Positions 1 to 7,611 of a stretch of 26,043 nucleotides of DNA are shown here, piece after piece. A program made the position numbers and the translations under genes. Numbering within the stretch: position 1 is the first letter of the stretch; the number at the start of each line of letters is the position of its first letter. Origin of the DNA: Lachnospiraceae bacterium (GTDB lineage Bacteria; Bacillota_A; Clostridia; Lachnospirales; Lachnospiraceae); the NCBI GenBank assembly GCA_009774465.1, contig VSNT01000043.1, positions 1 through 26,043 on the forward strand. The letters are read 5' to 3'. The notes beneath the pieces are model-generated. The model saw only the letters and a program-made list of their open reading frames with translations, was not told the DNA's origin and ran no database searches.

Positions 1-71
1 CAAATGTACCGTTTTTTTTTATTATAAATCTATATATGACTAATTATAAATCAAATGAAAAGAGGTGCTAA
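1..71 (+). promoter_or_regulatory. Leader of the CZB chemoreceptor gene
   Basis: A run of ten T residues at 12-20 (preceded by GTACCG) looks like the tail of a terminator whose hairpin would lie mostly outside the window. It is followed by a 10-bp direct repeat ATTATAAATC at 21-30 and 43-52 (22 bp apart) and a ribosome binding site AGAGGTG at about 60-66, just ahead of the ATG at 72. I cannot assign a convincing -35/-10 pair, because the upstream part is cut off. Confidence 0.35.
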
Positions 72-1439
72 ATGGCTGGAATCAAGAAAAAAGCAGTACT
101 TATGAAAGCAGTTTCACAACTTAAAGCGGCTGACTACTCAAAAGAACCTGAATTAAATAATATCTATCAAAGATTATTCCATGCAAGAAAGCAATTTGCA
201 GAAATTTTTGAAATGAATCTTAAAGCAGTCATGCAAATCAGTTCTTTGGATCTGACAATGCAGTATGAGACACAGAAAATCGTTGATATATCTCATAATG
301 TTGCCAGAGCTGCCGAATCCATTTTTGGCTCTTCCCAAGAGGATTCTTATTTAGCTGGAAACGCCAATAATCAACATGAAGAATTAGCAGATACCATTGT
401 TAAGGTCTCCTCTGAAACAGAGGAGGTTTATAATAAAATAGATGCTTGTCAAAATGAGCTTACTTCTATCAAAGAACTTTCCACACAAACAATTGAAAGT
501 TCTCACAAAATGCAGGAAGATATGGACAATCTGCTTGAGGTGATCAATTATATGAATCAGGTCATCACAGGAATTGACACCATATCCATGCAGACTAATC
601 TTTTAGCCTTAAATGCTTCTATTGAAGCTTCAAGAGCCGGCGAAGCCGGACGCGGTTTTGCCGTTGTTGCAACGGAAATCCGCAAGCTTGCAGAAGAAAC
701 CCAGCAGTTAACCGGAAATATGCGTGAATTTGTTGAAGAAATAAAAAATGCTTCTCAGCAAAGTGTTGAAAGCGCTACCGGAACCATAAATGCTCTTGGA
801 ACCATGACTGAAAAAATTGGTAATGTATGGGAATTAAACAGTGAAAATCAAATACATGTATCTAAAGTCAATGAATCCATGAGCTCTATTGCCGACGTGA
901 GCAAAGAACTCAGCCATTCCATGAACGAAATGGAACGTCAGTTAAAAGACAGTACGGATTTTATGATGAATGTCAGTCAGGAGTTAAAAAAGGCCACAGA
1001 GCCTGTCATTGACATAGAAAAAACTCTGGATAATTCCGTGAAGCAAATGGGCTCTATGTCAGAGGATGCTTTTTTCCATTTAGAAGATTCAGAATTCTCC
1101 AAACAGGTAAAAAATGCAGTAACTGCTCATAAGTCCTGGCTTAAAAATTTAAGAAAAATGGTGGATGAGCGAAACATCATCCCATTACAGTTGGATTCAT
1201 CCAAATGCGGATTTGGACATTTTTACTATTCATTAACCCCCATGAATCCTGCTGTCCGTTCCATTTGGGATACCCTTGGAAATAAACATAAACGCTTCCA
1301 TAAGTTTGGCGGTGAAGTTATTTCCGCATTAAATTGCGGAGACTATGCAAAAGCAGAACAAATCTACTATAGTGCAGAAGTATATTCCAGAGAATTGATT
1401 GCAGATTTGGAAAAAATTCTACAGATCACAGAATCATAG
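72..1439 (+). CDS. Soluble methyl-accepting chemotaxis protein with C-terminal CZB zinc-binding domain
   Basis: A 455-residue chemoreceptor without any membrane segment or signal peptide, so it should act in the cytoplasm and signal to CheA/CheW. The conserved signalling hairpin tip lies at about residues 174-210 (NLLALNASIEASRAGEAG and the following GRGFAVVA). Flanking coiled coil runs from about 100 to 320. The C-terminus (about 345-450) is a CZB domain: H353, C379 in the CGFG motif, and H406/H410 in HKRFH are the expected four zinc ligands. Known CZB domains use this site to sense zinc-linked signals such as hypochlorous acid or cellular zinc level; which signal applies here is unknown. 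No C-terminal CheR-tether pentapeptide is present. It is the only plus-strand gene in the window and faces the spoVAF-like gene across a shared terminator. Confidence 0.93.
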   Translation: MAGIKKKAVLMKAVSQLKAADYSKEPELNNIYQRLFHARKQFAEIFEMNLKAVMQISSLDLTMQYETQKIVDISHNVARAAESIFGSSQEDSYLAGNANNQHEELADTIVKVSSETEEVYNKIDACQNELTSIKELSTQTIESSHKMQEDMDNLLEVINYMNQVITGIDTISMQTNLLALNASIEASRAGEAGRGFAVVATEIRKLAEETQQLTGNMREFVEEIKNASQQSVESATGTINALGTMTEKIGNVWELNSENQIHVSKVNESMSSIADVSKELSHSMNEMERQLKDSTDFMMNVSQELKKATEPVIDIEKTLDNSVKQMGSMSEDAFFHLEDSEFSKQVKNAVTAHKSWLKNLRKMVDERNIIPLQLDSSKCGFGHFYYSLTPMNPAVRSIWDTLGNKHKRFHKFGGEVISALNCGDYAKAEQIYYSAEVYSRELIADLEKILQITES

Positions 1440-1508
1440 TAAATATACGTTGTCAGGCAGCATATAAAGCAGCGGATACTACGCTCCGTGCGATATCTTC
1501 CTGTAAAA

Positions 1509-1546
1509 TAAATAGACAGCCGAAAATCAGACCGGCTGTCTATTTA
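1509..1546. terminator. Bidirectional intrinsic terminator between the chemoreceptor and the spoVAF-like gene
   Basis: A perfect 14-bp stem (TAAATAGACAGCCG at 1509-1522 pairing with 1533-1546) with a 10-nt loop. The arms are A-rich on one side and T-rich on the other, so it can serve both converging genes, whose stop codons lie at 1439 (plus) and 1584 (minus). Confidence 0.85.
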
Positions 1547-1583
1547 AACGAAAAGGCGCTTTCCAGGGCTGCCCATATATTTT

Positions 1584-3002
1584 TTACTCTCTTGAACCCG
1601 GCAGCCTGTATCTGAACAGCCTTTTGGAAAGCTGTTTCAAATTGAATGGAACCAGAGGATATATATAACTCTTTCCTGAAACTGTCCGGTTTGTTGCAAT
1701 TGCCACGATCAAAAGGACGACTGCAGCAATGTATCCCCACAGTCCGAAAATTGCAGTTAAAATCAAATTAATAATACGCATGAATTTAATTGCATAACTA
1801 AGTTCATAACTTGCCTGTGTATAGTTGGCAATCGCCACGAATGCCATGTATAACATGATTTCTGCGTTAAACCATCCACTGTTTACCGAAAATTCGCCCA
1901 AAACCAGCGCTGCCATTACACTTAAGGGGGTGCTCAACATATTAGGTGTATTTACCGCCGCAAGCCGCAGCCCGTCAATCGCAAGCTCCAAAATCAGGAA
2001 CTGCCAGATCAGAGGAATGTTAATGGTTTCCTTAACCATGATAAACTCAAAGCCTGATGGAATCCACTCCGGCCTCTGCATGAGAAGTAAAAAGGTAGGT
2101 GTCATAAAATAAGTCAATATTGCAATTAAAAATCTTGACAGACGAAGATAGGTACCTGTAATTGGTGGAAAATAATAATCATCAGCCTCCTCCACAATAT
2201 CAAAAATAGAAGTGGGTGTAATCATTGCAGAGGGGGAATTGTCCACCAGGATAACAATATCACCTTCCAGAATCTGTGCAGACGCTGTATCCGGCCTTTC
2301 TGTAAATTTAAATTTGGGAAAGGGATTGTACCATTTCTTTTTATATAAACATTCTGCCAGGCTTTCCTGATTCATGGTAAGGGCATCCACCTGAATCTGT
2401 TTGATACGTTCTTTAATTTTATCTAAAAATGCATGATCCACTCTGTCATTCATATAGCAAAGCACAATATCTGTCTGGGAGCTGTTTCCTGCATGAAGCA
2501 TTTCCATATGAAGCTGCGGGCTTCTGATTCTGCGTCGAATCAATGCTGTATTAAATACAATCGTTTCAACAAATCCATCTTTAGAGCCGCGAAGCACCTT
2601 ATCTTTTTCAGGTTCTCCCACGCTTCTTGCCGGATAAGTTCTGGAATCAATCAAAAGGCATTTATCATAACCGTCAATAAAAAGGGCAAACACACCTGAC
2701 ATAATAAAGTACGCAATCTGCTCCCAGTCATCTTTAAGGTCCACTTCCACGTAAGGAAGGCTTGTCTTGGACATTTCATGGGCATCAGCAGGCATTTCCT
2801 CTTCTTTGATATCCATAAAGTATTGCAGCATTTTCTGCATCAGTTCATCCTTGCAAAATCCATCAATAAAATACATGCAGGCATTTCTTCCACCGATCTT
2901 TATAACCCGGTAAACAATATCAAAACTTTCATCCACAGAAAGATAATTATTTAAATATTTCATATTTTCAGCCAGTGAAGCACTCATTTTATTTTTATTC
3001 AT
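1584..3002 (-). CDS. spoVAF: SpoVAF/GerA-family spore germination protein
   Basis: A 472-residue protein of the spore germinant receptor A-subunit family (GerA/SpoVAF). A soluble N-terminal region of about 285 residues contains the RGSKDGFVET segment (about 138-147), TALIRRRIRSP and TERPD (about 233-237). It is followed by about five hydrophobic membrane segments (about 290-308, 330-350, 356-372, 380-395, 410-437). The wording VDNSPSAMITPT resembles, from memory, Bacillus SpoVAF more than GerAA/GerKA; SpoVAF acts in the spore inner membrane during germination, where it amplifies ion release with a partner protein. I place the start at 3002, not at the upstream ATG (3041), because AAGGAG lies 6 nt before it. 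No B or C receptor subunit and no spoVA gene is adjacent. It follows dut on the same strand; its ribosome binding site is locked in a hairpin that contains a SigG-like promoter. Confident about the family, moderately about the SpoVAF subtype. Confidence 0.88.
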   Translation of the reverse strand: MNKNKMSASLAENMKYLNNYLSVDESFDIVYRVIKIGGRNACMYFIDGFCKDELMQKMLQYFMDIKEEEMPADAHEMSKTSLPYVEVDLKDDWEQIAYFIMSGVFALFIDGYDKCLLIDSRTYPARSVGEPEKDKVLRGSKDGFVETIVFNTALIRRRIRSPQLHMEMLHAGNSSQTDIVLCYMNDRVDHAFLDKIKERIKQIQVDALTMNQESLAECLYKKKWYNPFPKFKFTERPDTASAQILEGDIVILVDNSPSAMITPTSIFDIVEEADDYYFPPITGTYLRLSRFLIAILTYFMTPTFLLLMQRPEWIPSGFEFIMVKETINIPLIWQFLILELAIDGLRLAAVNTPNMLSTPLSVMAALVLGEFSVNSGWFNAEIMLYMAFVAIANYTQASYELSYAIKFMRIINLILTAIFGLWGYIAAVVLLIVAIATNRTVSGKSYIYPLVPFNLKQLSKRLFRYRLPGSRE

Positions 3003-3004
3003 AG

Positions 3005-3061
3005 AAAACTCCTTCCACGCACCAATGCTTTCTTTTAGCATTATGTGGCAAAAGGAGTTTT
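3005..3061 (-). promoter_or_regulatory. Hairpin sequestering the spoVAF Shine-Dalgarno
   Basis: Positions 3005-3014 pair perfectly with 3052-3061 (10 bp), 3015-3018 with 3045-3048 (4 bp) and 3024-3029 with 3037-3042 (6 bp), around a 7-nt loop at 3030-3036. The Shine-Dalgarno AAGGAG of the spoVAF-like gene (3009-3014 on the minus strand) lies wholly in the outer stem. In RNA coming from dut the site would be masked; the stem ends in TTTT, so it could also act as an intrinsic terminator of the nrdD-nrdG-dut transcript. Confidence 0.75.
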
Positions 3062-3068
3062 TTTATAC
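3039..3068 (-). promoter_or_regulatory. Putative SigG-type promoter of the spoVAF-like gene
   Basis: On the minus strand GTATA (3068-3064) is followed after 18 nt by CATAATG (3045-3039). This resembles the forespore SigG pattern as known from Bacillus (-35 like GNATR, -10 like CATNNTA, spacing about 18). The expected start, about seven bases past the -10, falls near 3032, inside the loop of the surrounding hairpin. The assignment rests on one site read by eye. Confidence 0.45.
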
Positions 3069-3088
3069 TTATATAAAATATTTTATCA

Positions 3089-3523
3089 CTACTGTTTTCC
3101 AGTGCTGCCAAAGCCTCCCCTGTCCATTCCCTGCAAAGCTGTTACTTCCTGAAAAACAATTTTAGGCTGATTTTCAACAATCCTGAACTGACAAATTCTG
3201 TCATTACAGGAAATATGGGTATCCCGCATGGCATAGACCGGCATAAACCACTGGTCATTATCTCCACAGTAAGAACAGTCGACTACCCCCTGGTGATTTG
3301 TCTGAATAATACCGAAGTTTTTAAAAGTAGAACTTCTTGGGACAATATGCGCCTCATAGCCAGCCGGAAGTTCCATTGCAACTCCAAGAGCAATCAGCCT
3401 GAATTCACCCTGTTTTAAATCCACATCCTCGGCGGAACGAAGGTCTATCCAGTCGGACTTTCCATCTATATAGGTGAGCTTATCTATTTTATCTGTAAAA
3501 TATTTAATTTTAATTGTTTCCAT
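3089..3523 (-). CDS. dut: dUTPase (deoxyuridine 5'-triphosphate nucleotidohydrolase)
   Basis: A 144-residue trimeric-type dUTPase, which hydrolyses dUTP to dUMP and pyrophosphate, keeping uracil out of DNA and feeding dTMP synthesis. The five family motifs are visible: IDLRSAED (about 26-33), PRSS (62-65), GVVDCSYCGD with the catalytic Asp82 (79-88), RICQFRI (109-115) and the C-terminal P-loop-like RGGFGSTGK (135-143). Length is normal. It starts 20 nt after the nrdG stop, so it is probably co-transcribed with the class III ribonucleotide reductase, which makes sense because both act on deoxynucleotide supply. Its own ribosome binding site is weak (AAAGG about 15 nt upstream of the ATG), which suggests low or coupled translation. 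Confidence 0.95.
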   Translation of the reverse strand: METIKIKYFTDKIDKLTYIDGKSDWIDLRSAEDVDLKQGEFRLIALGVAMELPAGYEAHIVPRSSTFKNFGIIQTNHQGVVDCSYCGDNDQWFMPVYAMRDTHISCNDRICQFRIVENQPKIVFQEVTALQGMDRGGFGSTGKQ

Positions 3524-3543
3524 AATTTAATAAACATGCCTTT

Positions 3544-4053
3544 CTATGCATAATCGCCGCAGTGTAAAACCGGTATGGCAGGATCTGTCTGCTTCAACGT
3601 TTTTTGGACATCAATTACCCGCTGATTGCTGCTTCCCTTCCATAAAAGCTTATTGTCCTTTTTATCAATCTGAAATTCACCATCAACCAGCACATCCACA
3701 TACTGCATAATTGCATAATGCAATATATTTTCCCAGGTATCGCCTGTATACATCCAAATGGTTTTATCCGGATATTTTTGCTTGATCTCTGCCATAAAAT
3801 TTCTCACATCCAAACGATTGGCAGCATGAAGCGGATCTCCTCCTGAAAAGGTTATGCCTGATATATAGCTTTTATCAAGCTGGTCAAAGATTTCCTTTTT
3901 AGCAGCATCATCAAAAAGAAGGCCTCCTGCCGGATCCCATGTAACAGGATTATGACATTCCTTACAGCAATGGGAGCATCCTGATACCCAAAGCACCACC
4001 CGAAGTCCGTCGCCGTTTAACATGTCATCTTTCGTAATATTATGATATCTCAT
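3544..4053 (-). CDS. nrdG: Anaerobic ribonucleoside-triphosphate reductase activating protein
   Basis: A 169-residue radical-SAM activase that uses a 4Fe-4S cluster and S-adenosylmethionine to install the glycyl radical on NrdD. The cluster motif CX3CX2C is at C26, C30 and C33 (GCSHCCKEC), and the SAM-binding GGDPL motif at 71-75. Length fits the family (about 155-170). The ATG lies 3 nt after the nrdD stop, with a GGAAGAG ribosome binding site inside the end of nrdD, so the two genes are tightly coupled. The enzyme is only expected to work without oxygen. Confidence 0.97.
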   Translation of the reverse strand: MRYHNITKDDMLNGDGLRVVLWVSGCSHCCKECHNPVTWDPAGGLLFDDAAKKEIFDQLDKSYISGITFSGGDPLHAANRLDVRNFMAEIKQKYPDKTIWMYTGDTWENILHYAIMQYVDVLVDGEFQIDKKDNKLLWKGSSNQRVIDVQKTLKQTDPAIPVLHCGDYA

Positions 4054-4056
4054 CTG

Positions 4057-6234
4057 CTACATGCTCTTCCTTTCTGCAATTTCTGCCATTTTGGCTTCAT
4101 TCAGCCTTGTATCTCCATGCACTCTGGAATAAGAAAGGTAACCATTCATACGTTCTATTTTTGTTAAATTTTTACTTCCACATACAGGACATACATCCAT
4201 TTCAAGCTCCTGGTGGCCGCAGTCATCACAATAAGAAAGAGATAAATTGACTCCTTCATAAAATCCCATATCCATTGCTCTTCGAATCAATGTTTTGATT
4301 GCATCAATATTATAATCAATGGGATATTTTACATACTGAATCTTACCGCCATTTGAAAGCTCCCAAAAGCGGTATTCCAAATCCTGCTTTTGAATGGGTG
4401 AAATATCCTCAGACACATGGCAATGAAAACTGTTTGAAACATATTCTCTGTCAGATACCCCTTCAATAATCCCGTATTTTGCCCGGAACTGCTTTACCTG
4501 AAGTCCGCAAAGGCTTTCCGCAGGCGTACCATAAATCGCATAAAGATTTCCGTCTTCTTCCTTAAATTCATTAATTTTCTGATTAATATGCTCTAAAACC
4601 TCAAGTGCAAACTGTCCGTCCTCTACCAGTGATTTTCCGTTATACAGCTCCTGCAGTTCATTAAAGGCTGTAATGCCAAAGCTTGCAGTTGCCGACTTAA
4701 GGATAGGCTTAATCTTATCGGTGAGCTTTAAATTTCCGTTTAAAAAGCCTCCCTCGCAATAAGCAAGAGGGTTTGTGGACGCACGCATCTCTCCTAAGTA
4801 TGCATAAGTTCTTATATGAAGCTGGCGGATTAAATTCAGATAATAATCCAGAACTTCATAAAAGTCACGGCTTTCCTGTTTTGACTTTGCCAAAATCATT
4901 GGCAGATGAAGGGATACTGCCCCAATGTTAAAGCGTCCCACAAATACAGGCTTGTCATTATCGTCAGCAGGATGCATTCCGCCTCTCTCATACCAGGGAG
5001 AAAGAAATGCCCGGCAGCCCATAGGAGAAATTACTCTTCCATACTGCTTGTACATGCTTGCAATGTATCCTTTTCCTGTTAAGGAAAGCCAATCCGGATA
5101 CATGGTCTTTGCAGAACAATTTACGCCTGCCTCAAAAACATCCTCCAATTCCTTCCCCGGGCCATGAAGATTTTCATCATACAAAAATACAATTTTAGGA
5201 AAAAGAACCGGCTTTTTGCACTCCGCCTTTCCCTGTCCCTTTCTTCTCACATTTAAAAGAGAAATGGTTGCAAGTCTGGCAAATCTTCCCGTTCCAATTC
5301 CTGCTGTAACTGTAATAAACGGATAGTCGCCGCGGCTGGATGCCACCGTATTAAATTTATATTCCCAGCCCTGAAAGCCCTGCTCAAACTCACGTTTTAC
5401 ATCTGCATAGGCTTCCGCTCTGGCTGTTTCTTCGTCAATTCCAAGGTTTAAATACTTCTTACAACTCTTCTGATAGGTTTTTTCCGCATAGGGCTCTAAT
5501 ATTTTATCAACTTCCGGAACTGTAAAACCTCCATACTGCTGGCTTGCCGCGCTTAAGACAATATCCCCAATCACATCAAATGCAACGTCAAGGGTTTTAG
5601 GCTCATTGTACCAGATATTGCCCATTTCAAATCCGCCGGTAAGTACATTTGCCACATCAAACAGGCAACAGTTCATGGTATCTCTTCTTGCAGACATATC
5701 ATGAACATAAATATATCCATCCCTGCATGCCTGAATTTCTTCGGTGGTCATAAAAAACTTCTGGTACAGCTCTTTATTAAACTGATTAAAAATAAGACTC
5801 CTTTTGGTAGAAACAAGGGCGCTGTCCGTATTTGCATTTTCTTTATCGCCAACATACATGATGGACTGGCTTTTTTTATACACATCATCCATCATACGTA
5901 CAAAATCCTGCTTATAATTCCGATAATCACGATAGCTTTTGGCAACAATGGGCTTTACATCCTCAAGGGCGCTCTCCACAATATTGTGCATGATTGGAAT
6001 AGGAATCCGGTCTTCCTCCAGTTCATTTACTTTTTCCACCACATACTGACAGATGTGTTCTTTCTCTTCTTCCGTAAACTTCGTCAGGGCCCTGTATGCA
6101 CTTTTTCCTACAGCGTCAATTACCTTCTGTACGTCAAAAGCTTCCAGACTTCCATCCTTTTTAATTACCTTGACATTCTTGACCGGTTTAAACACTTCAC
6201 CATACTTTGCAGTTTCTTCCTGCACACTACTCAT
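4057..6234 (-). CDS. nrdD: Anaerobic (class III) ribonucleoside-triphosphate reductase
   Basis: A 725-residue catalytic subunit that reduces ribonucleoside triphosphates to dNTPs under anaerobiosis. Visible elements in order: an N-terminal ATP-cone regulatory domain (about 20-110, from VKVIKKDGSLEAFD); catalytic cysteine region MNCCLFD (about 187-193); second active-site cysteine in GCRAFLSP (Cys407); a zinc site with two CxxC pairs (Cys669/672 and Cys682/685); and the glycyl-radical loop RMNGYLSY with Gly698. I chose the ATG at 6234 because GGAGGA lies 6 nt upstream; an in-frame GTG at 6273 has no such site. It leads the nrdD-nrdG-dut operon and is preceded by a consensus-like promoter and two NrdR-like boxes. 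No intein or frameshift is seen. Confidence 0.97.
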   Translation of the reverse strand: MSSVQEETAKYGEVFKPVKNVKVIKKDGSLEAFDVQKVIDAVGKSAYRALTKFTEEEKEHICQYVVEKVNELEEDRIPIPIMHNIVESALEDVKPIVAKSYRDYRNYKQDFVRMMDDVYKKSQSIMYVGDKENANTDSALVSTKRSLIFNQFNKELYQKFFMTTEEIQACRDGYIYVHDMSARRDTMNCCLFDVANVLTGGFEMGNIWYNEPKTLDVAFDVIGDIVLSAASQQYGGFTVPEVDKILEPYAEKTYQKSCKKYLNLGIDEETARAEAYADVKREFEQGFQGWEYKFNTVASSRGDYPFITVTAGIGTGRFARLATISLLNVRRKGQGKAECKKPVLFPKIVFLYDENLHGPGKELEDVFEAGVNCSAKTMYPDWLSLTGKGYIASMYKQYGRVISPMGCRAFLSPWYERGGMHPADDNDKPVFVGRFNIGAVSLHLPMILAKSKQESRDFYEVLDYYLNLIRQLHIRTYAYLGEMRASTNPLAYCEGGFLNGNLKLTDKIKPILKSATASFGITAFNELQELYNGKSLVEDGQFALEVLEHINQKINEFKEEDGNLYAIYGTPAESLCGLQVKQFRAKYGIIEGVSDREYVSNSFHCHVSEDISPIQKQDLEYRFWELSNGGKIQYVKYPIDYNIDAIKTLIRRAMDMGFYEGVNLSLSYCDDCGHQELEMDVCPVCGSKNLTKIERMNGYLSYSRVHGDTRLNEAKMAEIAERKSM

Positions 6235-6269
6235 TTTATATCCTCCAATCTCTCCCACACATATGCCAG

Positions 6270-6285
6270 ACACTAAATCTTGTGA
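6270..6285. promoter_or_regulatory. NrdR-like box 2 (in the nrdD leader)
   Basis: ACACTAAATCTTGTGA on the plus strand matches 13 of 16 positions of the NrdR palindrome ACACWATATATWGTGT (consensus recalled from the literature). It lies between the nrdD promoter and the ribosome binding site. Confidence 0.6.
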
Positions 6286-6311
6286 TTAAAAATGGCGTTT
6301 TGAAAAATGCG

Positions 6312-6327
6312 GTACAATATCTAGTAT
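6312..6327. promoter_or_regulatory. NrdR-like box 1 (over the nrdD -10)
   Basis: GTACAATATCTAGTAT on the plus strand matches 12 of 16 positions of the NrdR palindrome and overlaps the nrdD -10 hexamer. Its start is 42 bp (about four helical turns) from box 2, as expected for tandem NrdR sites lying on one face of the DNA. NrdR represses ribonucleotide reductase genes when dATP/ATP is high. Confidence 0.55.
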
Positions 6328-6351
6328 AATGAAGCCCCCGTTATATGTCAA
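6323..6351 (-). promoter_or_regulatory. Vegetative (SigA) promoter of nrdD-nrdG-dut
   Basis: TTGACA (6351-6346) and TATACT (6328-6323) on the minus strand are separated by exactly 17 nt, close to the perfect consensus. The predicted start near 6316 leaves a leader of about 80 nt. Confidence 0.85.
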
Positions 6352-6406
6352 CTTGAATATAAAATTAATTTAGACAAAAAGCAGATATATAATTTGGTAA
6401 AATTTT

Positions 6407-7576
6407 CTACTTTATCATACCTGAAGCTGCAACTGCCAAAACCGCCTGTTTGATCTCCTCCACAGGCATGGTAAGCGCAAAGCGTACATGTCCTTTTCCC
6501 AACTTGCCAAAACTGCTTCCCGGTGTACAAAGTACGCCTGATTTCTCCAAAAGCTCCATAACAAAAGCCACATCATCTGTGTACCCTTTTGGAATTTTTC
6601 CCCAGGCAAACATGGTTCCCTGACTGTCTGGCACATCCCAGCCAATTTCCCGCAGCCCCCCGCAGAGAGCGTCTCTTCTTTTCTGATATTCCGCACACCT
6701 TTCTTTTATTCCCGCATCAGATCCCTTAAGGGCTGCGATAGCGCCATATTGCACCGGCAGAAATGTTCCGTAATCAATCTGGGAGCGGAGTTTTTTGAAA
6801 TTCTGCACCAGATATTCATTTCCAACTAAAAAGCCGGCCCTTGCACCTGTATAGTTATAACTTTTTGATAAAGAATAAAATTCCACACAGACTTCTTTAG
6901 CACCTGAAAACTGTAAAATAGATTTTCCCGCGTGCCCGTCATAAATAATGTCAGAATAGGCATTGTCATGTATGATAATAATATGATGTTCCTTCGCCCA
7001 GGGAATCAATTCCTCATAAAAGCGGTCCGGCGCAATTTTACAGACGGGATTCAGTGGATAAGAAACAATCATAAATTTTGTTTTCTGTAAAATTTCCTCA
7101 TCCATTCCCTTTAAATCAGGCAGATAATCATTCTCTTCTTTTAATTCATAGGTTCTCACGTCAGCCATTGCCAGTGAAGGGCCTATGGAAAAAATCGGGT
7201 AGCCCGGATCGGGCACAAGTACAATATCATCAGGATTGCAAAGAGACAGTCCAATGTGCGCAATCCCCTCCTGAGAGCCATATACATCAGTAATTTCGCT
7301 TTCTTTTAATTCCACATGGTAGCGCTGTTTAAAACGCTCTATCACAGCCTGGGCAAGCTCCGGCAGCATTTTTAATGCATATTTATAATTTTCCGGTTTT
7401 TGAGCTGCTTTCACAACTGCCTCCATAATATGTGGTTCCGTGGGAAAATCAGGTGTTCCTACGGACAAGTTATATACCTTTTTGCCACTCTTTTCCACTT
7501 CTTCCTTTTTCTCATTCAGTAACTGAAAAATTCCTTCTTCGAACTCTTTCATCCTGTTTGCAACCTGTAAATTCAT
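6407..7576 (-). CDS. PLP-dependent class I/II aminotransferase (DapL/YfdZ-like)
   Basis: A 389-residue fold-type I aminotransferase. PLP contacts are visible: Asn176 in YPLNPVC, Asp204 and Tyr207 in IIHDNAYSD, the Schiff-base lysine Lys238 in SLSKSYNYTGARAGF, and a C-terminal substrate-carboxylate Arg in HVRFAL. The N-terminal region NLSVGTPDFPTEPHI is typical of the LL-diaminopimelate/aspartate-like aminotransferase branch, but the substrate cannot be fixed from sequence by eye. I prefer the ATG at 7576 (AAAGGGA about 12 nt upstream) to the GTG at 7597. It starts 35 nt after the WYL regulator stop and is probably co-transcribed with it, so it may be the regulator's target or simply a passenger. 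No clear terminator follows it before the nrdD promoter. Confidence 0.88.
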   Translation of the reverse strand: MNLQVANRMKEFEEGIFQLLNEKKEEVEKSGKKVYNLSVGTPDFPTEPHIMEAVVKAAQKPENYKYALKMLPELAQAVIERFKQRYHVELKESEITDVYGSQEGIAHIGLSLCNPDDIVLVPDPGYPIFSIGPSLAMADVRTYELKEENDYLPDLKGMDEEILQKTKFMIVSYPLNPVCKIAPDRFYEELIPWAKEHHIIIIHDNAYSDIIYDGHAGKSILQFSGAKEVCVEFYSLSKSYNYTGARAGFLVGNEYLVQNFKKLRSQIDYGTFLPVQYGAIAALKGSDAGIKERCAEYQKRRDALCGGLREIGWDVPDSQGTMFAWGKIPKGYTDDVAFVMELLEKSGVLCTPGSSFGKLGKGHVRFALTMPVEEIKQAVLAVAASGMIK

Positions 7577-7611
7577 ATTACTACCAATCCCTTTCACACT
7601 AATGCTTCTAA

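Noticed and set aside
5701..6276. A 191-residue plus-strand open frame antisense to nrdD
   Set aside because: It lies wholly opposite the conserved nrdD coding region, has a Phe/Ile-rich shadow composition, and no ribosome binding site or family resemblance.
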